This document shows positions 13,029-18,873 of a DNA stretch of 18,873 nt, in pieces (within the stretch, counting starts at the first letter, position 1; every line of letters begins with the position of its first letter). Under the pieces are notes generated by a model. That model had not been told where the DNA came from. It made no database searches and saw only the letters and a program-made list of their open reading frames with translations. The stretch spans positions 1-18,873 of the forward strand of contig DATKRK010000205.1 in NCBI GenBank assembly GCA_035532215.1, read 5' to 3'. This DNA is from JAICIG01 sp035532215 (GTDB lineage: Bacteria; Planctomycetota; Planctomycetia; Pirellulales; JAICIG01). Made by a program: the position numbers and the translations under genes.

Positions 13029-15336
13029 GCCCCCCCGGCTCGGCGTAGCCCTTCGTGTCATCGTCCAGGACCAACACCCAGTCGAGCCCCTTCCCCTGGG
13101 ATGGTGGCTGGAACTCCTTCTTGCCCTCACGAGGTAGCATACCGATCGCCACCGACGTCCCCTTCCTGGGGTCGTACCAGGACGCACGCAGACGGTCCCC
13201 CGAGAGTTTGTCCAGGGCCACCGTAAAGGGCTTCCCTGAAGCCGAGTAGATGAAGGCGTAGCTCCCATCCTCGGCCCTTGCGGCCTGAATGTGGTCGGCA
13301 CCCCGGCCGGGGTCCGAGGTCAGGAGAGACTGATCCGGTATGCGGGTGAGGAATGGGCGGGATTCGAGCAGGGCACGCACGAACCGCATCTGTCCCGCAC
13401 CGGGGAGGTCGATCGCCTGCTTCCAAGGCATCCGGGCCGCCGTAATCGGCGGCCGGCCCGGCCCGAGGAACTGCCAGATGTCGTGGCAGCCATAAGTGTG
13501 CCCGCACGCCCCGGCGAAGATCGCCCAGTAAGCGAACTTGCGGACCTCGTAATCGTCGAGGAAGCCGTTCTTCGGGTTGAACTCGGCGGGATGGTCCTCG
13601 TAGCCGGGTTCGCCGTCGAGGCAAGGCTTGGCGGGCTTGCGGGCGTAATCGGCGGCCACCTTTTCGTAGTTGGCGTGGTTGTAGCCGTGGCCCGACTGGA
13701 TCATGTCGAACGCTAGCCAGTCGTCGCCGTGGAACCATTCCGACGAACTCCGGCCTCCGGGCGGGTGGAAGGTCATGAGGTGCCGCCCTTCATCCCCCTT
13801 TCGAAGACCCGCCGCCATCGCCCGGATGATCGCCTTTTGTCGGTCGTTTTCGGCGGGACGGTCGCCGCCGAGAATCCAGAGGATCGACTTGTCCTTGTAC
13901 CGTCTCCCGAGGAACTCGCCGTAAGACTCGGCGGTCTCGGGCGAGAAGATCCCCTTGCCGTCGTGCCACCAACTCCCCCAGGTCGGCAACATCCCAACGA
14001 CTAGGCCCAGTTCGTCGGCCCGGTTCACGACATGATCGACATGCTCAAAGTACGCCTCGACGGGCTTCGTCGGGTTCTTGCCCACGAGCGGCAAGACCCC
14101 GTAAGCGTTCGGAACATCCAGCCCGCCGTGTTCCGCCAGCACGACCGCCTGGATGACCGTGAATTGCTTCGCGGCCCGATCTTTCAGGTAAACATCGGCC
14201 TCGCCCCGGTCGAGCCGGTGGAACAACTCCCAGGCGGTGTCGCCGAGATAGAAGAAGGGCTTGCCGTCCAGATCGATCAGGCAGCGCTGGTTCTCACTGA
14301 CCTTGACGGGGAAAGGGGTCTTCGCCTTGGGTCGCTCCTCGGCGGGACGGAGCGCCGACCCGAGGGTGGCGAAGAACTCCTCTGTCATCACCTCGGGGTC
14401 GATGCGAGTCGCGTCCAGGTAGTTGAAGGGGCCATCGGACACGCCCTGGTGAGACCAAGCCCCCGTCACCCGCACTTTCTTGACCTCCTTCCACGAATCA
14501 GGCCGGTAAAGCAGGAACGTCCCGGCTCCGTCGCCGAGGCCGTCGTCCCGGACGGGCTTCTCCTTACGGGTGCTCCGGTCCCAGAAGCGTTTCGCCACTC
14601 CCTTCATCCCTCGGGTGAGTTCCGTGTCCGGGAGCTTGTCGAAGCGTTCCATCGGCATCACTGGCGGCTCAGGGCGTTGGGGCCACCAGAGCGGGTGGGC
14701 ACCGAAGTTGACCAACTTGCAGCGGGTCGCCACGACGTAATTGGCCCAGGGGTCGGAGCCGTTGTAACCGTCGATGTCGGTCATCATGACGACCACCCGG
14801 TCAGCAATCGACGGGTCGGCCAGGTAGGCGTTGGCGACAGTGCAGAGCGGCCCGCCGACGATGACCACGAGCGGTTTCTCCGGACTGGCTTTCCTCGCCT
14901 CCCTGACGATCAGGTCGGAGCCCGGCGAGGCGACCGCCGCGGCGTCCTCGACCTTCCCGCTCGTCGGCTTCACCAGGAGCCTGTCCGCCCCGATCGTCAC
15001 GTCGGGAACGTTCCGCAGGCGGGACCGGCGCGCGAGGGCAAGGTTGGCGTTGAAATCATCGAGGCCGTCCTTAACTTTGTACGACTTGCCGAAGTTGTAC
15101 TCGTCCTTTGTGAGGATCAGCCCCCGGAGCTTGGCCCGGCCTAGGTGGGCTTTGGCAAAGAGGTACTCGTCGTCGTTGGTGTCCGAGAGCCAGTCATTGT
15201 CGTAAACGAGCGGGCAATCGCTCGGCAATTTCCGCACCTCGTCCCAGGTCGCGGGAGGACCGGCAGCCCCAGGCGAGGCGTGGGCGATGAAGAAGGTCAG
15301 GACGAAAAACATTCGGAGGCCTAAGGGTCGGATCAT
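13024..15336 (-). CDS. Secreted nucleoside-hydrolase-like / DUF4038 (apiosidase-like) glycoside hydrolase fusion
   Basis: The 770-residue protein begins with a signal peptide (RPLGLR, hydrophobic MFFVLTFFIAH, then ASPGAA/G, cleavage near 25). Residues about 40-300 resemble the inosine/uridine nucleoside hydrolase fold: VYDNDWLSDTNDDEY in place of the DTDxGxDD calcium/ribose loop, and VIVGGPLCTVANAYLADPSIADRVVV matching its central strand-helix. Residues about 345-650 match DUF4038, the apiosidase-like TIM barrel of GH140: DGKPFFYLGDTAWELFHRL, WILGGDRP (D492) and DGEPGYED (E576), the last two being likely catalytic acids. A C-terminal beta domain (about 670-770) ends WVLVLDDD, like the domain that often follows DUF4038. 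It probably cleaves a plant- or algal-type glycan outside the cytoplasm; the substrate is unknown. The start at 15336 has GGAGAG (plus strand 15343-15348) 6 bases upstream. The frame is open further upstream but overlaps the divergent regulator. Confidence 0.8.
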   Translation of the reverse strand: MIRPLGLRMFFVLTFFIAHASPGAAGPPATWDEVRKLPSDCPLVYDNDWLSDTNDDEYLFAKAHLGRAKLRGLILTKDEYNFGKSYKVKDGLDDFNANLALARRSRLRNVPDVTIGADRLLVKPTSGKVEDAAAVASPGSDLIVREARKASPEKPLVVIVGGPLCTVANAYLADPSIADRVVVMMTDIDGYNGSDPWANYVVATRCKLVNFGAHPLWWPQRPEPPVMPMERFDKLPDTELTRGMKGVAKRFWDRSTRKEKPVRDDGLGDGAGTFLLYRPDSWKEVKKVRVTGAWSHQGVSDGPFNYLDATRIDPEVMTEEFFATLGSALRPAEERPKAKTPFPVKVSENQRCLIDLDGKPFFYLGDTAWELFHRLDRGEADVYLKDRAAKQFTVIQAVVLAEHGGLDVPNAYGVLPLVGKNPTKPVEAYFEHVDHVVNRADELGLVVGMLPTWGSWWHDGKGIFSPETAESYGEFLGRRYKDKSILWILGGDRPAENDRQKAIIRAMAAGLRKGDEGRHLMTFHPPGGRSSSEWFHGDDWLAFDMIQSGHGYNHANYEKVAADYARKPAKPCLDGEPGYEDHPAEFNPKNGFLDDYEVRKFAYWAIFAGACGHTYGCHDIWQFLGPGRPPITAARMPWKQAIDLPGAGQMRFVRALLESRPFLTRIPDQSLLTSDPGRGADHIQAARAEDGSYAFIYSASGKPFTVALDKLSGDRLRASWYDPRKGTSVAIGMLPREGKKEFQPPSQGKGLDWVLVLDDDTKGYAEPGGH

Positions 15337-15504
15337 TGGCGTCTCTCCATGCCGCGGGAAATTGACTTGCGATGGCAAGATCCCGTCTGATTTAGAACGA
15401 GCCTCGCCGTGATCTACTCTTGATTTCAACCCAAAAGACGGCGGCGGACAATCCTCAATTGCGGAACTCTTTTCCGAATTTGCGACAGAATGTATCATGG
15501 GATG
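15337..15504. promoter_or_regulatory. Divergent control region with candidate regulator operator
   Basis: The segment separates the leftward hydrolase from the rightward XylR-type regulator and should contain both promoters. Two direct copies of a short motif, AATTGCGGA (15457-15465) and AATTTGCGA (15477-15485), are spaced 20 bases apart, and CGGAA/TTCCG (15462-15476) forms an inverted repeat between them. AraC/XylR proteins commonly bind direct repeats about two helical turns apart, so this is a candidate operator just before the regulator start, suggesting self-regulation. No clean -35/-10 pair was identified. Confidence 0.35.
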
Positions 15505-16668
15505 ATGAACGATCGTCCGCTCCACATCGGCTTGGTATTTGGCTACGGCCTGGCCTACTACCGGGAGATCCTGCGTGGAATCATGTCCTTCGCCGAGGCG
15601 AGGCCCCGCTGGATCTTCACTCCGATCGCCCCCGACCCCGAAGCGGTCAGGGCGGTTCGCCCCCTTGCCCACGACGGCTACATCGCGCACATCTTCACCC
15701 CCGGCATGGGCAAGGCGCTTGCCCGACTCCGCAAGCCGGTAGTCAACGTCTCCGGGGTTCTGCCCCGGTTGGCGATTCCCCGTGTCGGCGTTGATCACGA
15801 AGCGGCGGGATGTCAAGCCGCCGACCACCTGCTCGACCGCGGCCTGCGCCATTTCGGCTTCTTCGGCTACCCGGACCACGCCTACTCGATCGGGCGGGAA
15901 GAGGGCTTCCGGCTAAGGGTCGAGGCGGCGGGCTACAGGGTGGAGAGCTACTACGCCCCTAACCCTTCAAACATCGACCCGACTGGGTTGTGGCGGTGGG
16001 ACGACGATCTCCAACGCTGGCTGTCCGGCCTGGGCAGGCCGGTCGGCATCCTCGCAAGCAACGACGTCCAGGGCGTCCAACTGTCGGAAGCCTGCCGCCA
16101 GGAGGGACTGCGTGTCCCGGACGAGGTGGCGCTGGTGGGCGTGGACAACGACGACCTGCTCTGTGAGATGTCCCGCCCTTCGCTCTCCAGCGTGGCCCTC
16201 CCCGGTGAACGGATCGGACACGAGGCCGCCCGGCTACTGGACCTCCTGATGACGGTCCCGGAGTCAATCGACCAGATCCCGTCCCTCCGACTGCCGCCAC
16301 TCGGGGTGATGACGAGGGGTTCCTCGGACATGCTGGCGATCGGAGACGTGGACGTGACTGCGGCAGTGCGATTCATCCGGTCGCACTCGCACGAGCCGAT
16401 CCGGGTCGTGGATGTGCTCGACGTGATAACGGTCTCACGCCGCTCCTTAGAGCGTCGGTTCCGGGCAGCCCTGGGTCGGGGCATCGGGGAAGAAATCCGG
16501 CGGTCCCACATGGAGCGAGCGAAGGGGTTGTTATCGGAGACCGAGATGCCGATCTCGCTGGTAGCGACGAACTCGGGATTCTCCGAGCCGAAGCAGTTAT
16601 CGGCCGTCTTTCGCCAGGAGATGGAGATGACACCGACCGAATACCGCCGCCGATCCCGAGCCCGTTGA
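15505..16668 (+). CDS. XylR-type transcriptional regulator: LacI-like sugar-binding domain plus AraC HTH
   Basis: The protein of about 387 residues has a periplasmic-binding-protein-like sensor (residues about 5-265). Signs of it are IGLVFGYGLAYYREILRGI, VGVDHEAAGCQAADHLLDRGLRHFGFFGY and VALVGVDNDDLLCEMSRPSLSSV, the hallmark of LacI/XylR sensors. An AraC double helix-turn-helix follows (about 285-385): ISLVATNSGFSEPKQLSAVFRQEMEMTPTEYRRR. XylR-type proteins bind a monosaccharide in the cytoplasm and activate nearby catabolic genes. Here the only adjacent target is the divergent secreted hydrolase, 153-168 bases away, so control of that gene is the natural inference. Starts at 15490 and 15502 are also in frame; none has a clear Shine-Dalgarno, and 15505 was chosen because MNDRPLHIGL matches where such proteins begin. 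The effector sugar is unknown. Confidence 0.88.
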   Translation: MNDRPLHIGLVFGYGLAYYREILRGIMSFAEARPRWIFTPIAPDPEAVRAVRPLAHDGYIAHIFTPGMGKALARLRKPVVNVSGVLPRLAIPRVGVDHEAAGCQAADHLLDRGLRHFGFFGYPDHAYSIGREEGFRLRVEAAGYRVESYYAPNPSNIDPTGLWRWDDDLQRWLSGLGRPVGILASNDVQGVQLSEACRQEGLRVPDEVALVGVDNDDLLCEMSRPSLSSVALPGERIGHEAARLLDLLMTVPESIDQIPSLRLPPLGVMTRGSSDMLAIGDVDVTAAVRFIRSHSHEPIRVVDVLDVITVSRRSLERRFRAALGRGIGEEIRRSHMERAKGLLSETEMPISLVATNSGFSEPKQLSAVFRQEMEMTPTEYRRRSRAR

Positions 16669-16820
16669 GGGAGCGCCCACACCCATTACGCACGATCAGT
16701 TTGGCCATCCACGCACCGCTGATATGCTGGTTAAATCGGTGGTCGGGCGTGAGCAGAAGTCCCAGCCGGCTAAGGTCTTCCGCCTGCAAATCGCCGCCGC
16801 CCGGCTTCCCAGCCCCGTGC

Positions 16821-16849
16821 AATAAAGGGGGTCGGGAGTCTTTGTTGAC
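16821..16849 (+). repeat. Dispersed repeat copy D
   Basis: The plus strand reads AATAAAGGGGGTCGGGAGTC, then TTTGTTGACG. It matches copies B and C apart from one extra G in the G run and a final G in place of C. Its orientation is the same as copy B and opposite to copy C. No -10 box sits 17 bases after its TTGACG, so unlike copy B it does not form a promoter. Confidence 0.9.
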
Positions 16850-17030
16850 GTCGATTCGCGTGTTTTTGCAGTCCCATGACACGCGCGAACGCGGCCATCG
16901 AACTCCTGCGACGCCCCCCGCCCGCCTCGCCGTCCCGTCACGGCGAGGTGCCCAATGCGGGTTAATCGCCAACGCGACGGCGCGACTTATTGTATCCGCG
17001 TTCGGACTGCGATGGCGAAGTTTCCGCACG

Positions 17031-17068
17031 GCGAGCGAACGCAGCTTGAATCGCAGCTTCTCGCTCGC
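17031..17068. repeat. Hairpin with internal direct repeat
   Basis: Perfect 8-base arms GCGAGCGA (17031-17038) and TCGCTCGC (17061-17068) enclose 22 bases, in which GCAGCTT occurs twice (17041-17047 and 17053-17059). It lies in non-coding DNA; an RNA element or a remnant of another repeat are both possible. Confidence 0.5.
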
Positions 17069-17625
17069 AGGCGGCTTGGGCGCTGGCTTTGATAGCGGAA
17101 CGGCGGAGCGTTATGGTCGAGACGCTGTGGCGCCGCTGCGCGCGTGAGGCGAAGGGATTTCATGATTTATACGCCGCCCGGAAATGCGTTATCGTGCGAA
17201 GCGGCGGAGAAAGCTGCAATTCGGTCTTGCGCACCGACTTGCAGCTTCCGGCGGTGCTGCGGCCGAGTTAATCATGCGGGCGCCGATCGGCATTTTTCGG
17301 GCATGGATCGGGCAATTATTAGGCTCGAAAAGGCGCTTTTCGCGACGCGGCGGCACGTTCGAGAGGCGCAAAAGCCTGGATTTCTCGGCAAATTCGCCCA
17401 GCGGGCGCCTGCCGGAACGAGAAATTCGCTCAGCGATATAAATCGCCACGGGGATAAATATAAATCACCAGCCGCAAGAACGACACGCCGATGTTCATTG
17501 CCGGATTATCACCGCTCGCTCGACAACTGATTTTTCCTCATAAAATCCTTCGCCTCTTCCCGCGTAAAGACGCCTTCGGCGGCGCCGAATCGAGAGGGCG
17601 TAAGAAGGGGTTCGTGCCTTTGATG

Positions 17626-17715
17626 CTGTAGGGAACGCCCTCCGTGGCGTTCCGGGAAGTGCGAATCAGCGCGATATCCGGGTTCTCGGAACGCCACGGA
17701 GGGCGTTCCCTACAG
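17626..17715. repeat. Inverted pair of GTAG-headed REP-like elements (BIME-like)
   Basis: Two perfect 29-base arms (17626-17654 and 17687-17715) face each other across 32 bases. Each arm starts CTGTAG, and after GTAG comes an 8-bp stem, GGAACGCC (17632-17639) with GGCGTTCC (17646-17653), around a 6-base loop. A GTAG tetranucleotide at the foot of an imperfectly spaced hairpin is the known recognition layout for RAYT transposases, and inverted pairs are the usual BIME arrangement. The pair lies 4.6 kb from the transposase gene and 133 bases before the dehydrogenase gene. Confidence 0.85.
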
Positions 17716-17848
17716 AATTCGATGCGAACGCCTACTTACGCCCGAATCGAGACCTTGCCCGGCGCCCGCGGCCGATTTGCCTTGTCGCATGGCGAGGTCT
17801 ATCATGCCGGCTTAGCAGACTGACGCGGAAAACACGAGGACGACGAGC

Positions 17849-18601
17849 ATGTCTCAACCGTTTGCGGGAAGAGTGGCTTTGGTGACGGGCGGTTCGCGCG
17901 GCATCGGTCGAGCGACGGCGCTGCGATTGGCGGGCGAAGGCGCCGACGTGGCGATCAGCTACGCCTCGCGCGCCGGCGCGGCCGAGGAAGTCGTGGCCGA
18001 AATCCAAGCCCTCGGCCGCCGCGCGATCAGCGCGGCGTGCGACGTGTCGAAGCCCGACGACGTCGAGCGGCTGGTGGCGACGACGCGCGAGCGGCTGGGT
18101 CCGATCGACCTGCTCGCGCATTGCGGAGCGATCAGCAATATCGCCAGCCATGAACACCTAAGCTACGAGCAATGGCGCGAGACGATCGACGTCAATCTCA
18201 ACGGCGCCTTTCTGATGGTCTTCGCCGTCAAGGATGAAATGCTCGAGCGCGGCTTCGGCCGCATCGTCACCGTGTCGTCGATCGCGGCGCTGCGGCCGCG
18301 AAAAATGCAAATCCATTACGCTGCGGCCAAGGCCGGCGTGATCGCCATGACCCGTTGTTGCGCCGAGGCGTTCGCGCCCAACGTCCGCGTCAATTGCGTG
18401 GCGCCGGGGCTGACCGAGACCGAAATGGCCCATGTCTTGCCCGAATCGACCATTCGCCAGGTCGTCGGGGAGACGCCGCTGGGCCGGATCGGCGGGCCGC
18501 ACGAGATCGCCGGCGTGATTCGCTTCCTGCTCAGCGAGGAATCGAGCTTCATGACCGGGCAAACCGTCGTGGCCTCGGGCGGGCGAGTGATGTTGCCGTA
18601 G
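17849..18601 (+). CDS. FabG-like short-chain dehydrogenase/reductase
   Basis: The 250-residue classical SDR is expected to be a soluble NAD(P)H-dependent oxidoreductase of a 3-oxoacyl-ACP reductase-like type. The cofactor loop TGGSRGIG is at 13-20, the acidic CDV at 64-66, N116 in IDVNLNGAF, catalytic S144, Y157 and K161 (YAAAK). CVAPGLTETEM (about 183-193) follows, and the C-terminus TGQTVVASGGRVMLP is typical. The usual NNAG motif after beta-4 reads AHCGA (90-94), an unusual substitution. The start has GAGGA at 17836-17840, 8 bases before ATG. No fatty-acid synthesis genes are adjacent, so I do not assign fabG; a stand-alone reductase for an unknown carbonyl substrate is equally likely. A hairpin lies between it and the next gene. 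Confidence 0.88.
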   Translation: MSQPFAGRVALVTGGSRGIGRATALRLAGEGADVAISYASRAGAAEEVVAEIQALGRRAISAACDVSKPDDVERLVATTRERLGPIDLLAHCGAISNIASHEHLSYEQWRETIDVNLNGAFLMVFAVKDEMLERGFGRIVTVSSIAALRPRKMQIHYAAAKAGVIAMTRCCAEAFAPNVRVNCVAPGLTETEMAHVLPESTIRQVVGETPLGRIGGPHEIAGVIRFLLSEESSFMTGQTVVASGGRVMLP

Positions 18602-18739
18602 GCGGCTTTGGGCGATCCGCTCGTTACAGCCCGCAGAATACGGCGGATCAGCTTACGCGCGTCCGCGTCCGCGAGTTTTCTCTTCGCGCCGGTCCGCTGA
18701 CGCCAGTATCGTCGAACGAGTCGCTTGCCTCGCCCGCCG

Positions 18740-18765
18740 CGCGAGCTATTCTACCCTAGCTCGCG
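18740..18765. promoter_or_regulatory. Hairpin between the dehydrogenase and response regulator genes
   Basis: Perfect 8-base arms CGCGAGCT (18740-18747) and AGCTCGCG (18758-18765) enclose a 10-base loop. No T run follows, so it is a poor intrinsic terminator. TTGCCT (18725-18730) and TATTCT (18747-18752), 16 bases apart, make a weak promoter candidate for the next gene that overlaps the hairpin. Confidence 0.35.
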
Positions 18766-18816
18766 GGAGGCCACGGCGACCGCTCGGAGCAACGATCGAG
18801 GAGCGGGAGTTCGAGA

Positions 18817-18873
18817 ATGCGCGTTCTGGCGGTCGATGACGACGAATTGGCGTTGATGGTGATCGAGCGCGAC
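18817..18873 (+). CDS. Response regulator receiver domain, 5' fragment
   Basis: Only 19 codons are inside the window, reading MRVLAVDDDELALMVIERD. The hydrophobic strand followed by the acidic cluster DDD is the start of a CheY-like receiver domain, whose Asp residues hold Mg2+ near the phosphorylated aspartate. GGAG at 18806-18809 lies 7 bases before the ATG, supporting this start. The phospho-acceptor Asp and any output domain lie beyond the window, so the type of regulator cannot be given. Confidence 0.7.
   Translation, partial: MRVLAVDDDELALMVIERD

Larger units (their letters stand above)
16669..17848. other. Gene-poor region of about 1.2 kb with repeats
   Basis: No frame here looks like an intact gene. 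It holds repeat copy D (16821-16849), a 38-base hairpin (17031-17068) and an inverted REP-like pair (17626-17715). Two short minus-strand stretches look protein-like but lack a start or context: one around 16690-16810 (reading LTPDHRFNQHISGAWMAK) and one at about 17511-17588 (reading VFTREEAKDFMRKNQ, stop at 17509). They could be gene remnants. Confidence 0.5.

Noticed and set aside
15337..15879. N-terminal extension of the hydrolase frame to 15879 (951 residues)
   Set aside because: A signal peptide with a good ribosome binding site begins at 15336, and the extension would overlap the divergent regulator's coding region.
16373..17029. Minus-strand frame with the protein-like stretch LTPDHRFNQHISGAWMAK
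   Set aside because: Most of it is antisense to the AraC domain and it crosses repeat copy D. At best the stretch near 16690-16810 is a remnant; no family was recognised.
17144..17530. 128-residue plus-strand frame in the gene-poor region
   Set aside because: No ribosome binding site, irregular composition and no recognisable motif; overlapping frames are equally open.
17509..17697. 62-residue minus-strand frame ending VFTREEAKDFMRKNQLSSER
   Set aside because: The C-terminal part resembles a real protein tail, but its beginning is the REP-like element and no upstream coding sequence joins it. Possible remnant only.

Overview
The window is high-GC bacterial DNA with long genes, mixed strands and several short dispersed repeats. 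The gene content suggests a planctomycete, probably Pirellulales-like: a XylR-type AraC regulator paired with a secreted DUF4038 hydrolase, a RAYT transposase with flanking repeats, and a short conserved hypothetical gene of a kind I associate with this group. The taxon is an inference from protein style and repeats. No rRNA, tRNA or CRISPR is visible.

Layout. 1-7415: three genes on the minus strand: a SWIM/SNF2 helicase (137-3622), a small hypothetical gene (3650-4138) and the transcription/RNA protein Tex (4188-7415). The helicase and Tex each carry an in-frame expanded tandem repeat placed between conserved domains or motifs. 7416-9257: a promoter-bearing gap, then a 79-aa hypothetical protein and a LOG-family nucleotide-binding protein on the plus strand. 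9258-11745: a large inverted repeat between convergent genes, then a flavin-reductase-like protein and a divergent Nramp-family transporter on the minus strand.

11746-16849 is the accessory part. Four copies of one repeat (consensus core AAAGGGGTCGGGAGTCTTTG, often followed by TTGACC) lie at 11819-11850, 12271-12296, 12998-13028 and 16821-16849. The second and third flank a RAYT (HUH/Y1 family) transposase in inverted orientation. The upstream copy supplies the -35 box of a predicted leaderless promoter. The downstream copy encodes the last residues and stop codon of the transposase, and also the stop codon of the convergent gene. The third and fourth copies bracket a divergent pair: a secreted fusion of a nucleoside-hydrolase-like domain to a DUF4038 (apiosidase-like) glycosidase, and its probable XylR-type sugar-sensing regulator.

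16669-17848 is about 1.2 kb without a convincing gene. It holds a hairpin and a perfect inverted pair of GTAG-headed REP-like elements, a second repeat family of the kind RAYTs act on. 17849-18873 holds a FabG-like short-chain dehydrogenase and the first 19 codons of a response regulator that runs off the end.

The strongest candidates for something new are the repeat-built transposase unit, which draws promoter, C-terminus and stops from its own repeat; the nucleoside-hydrolase/DUF4038 fusion with its regulator; and the roughly 240-residue insertion in Tex.
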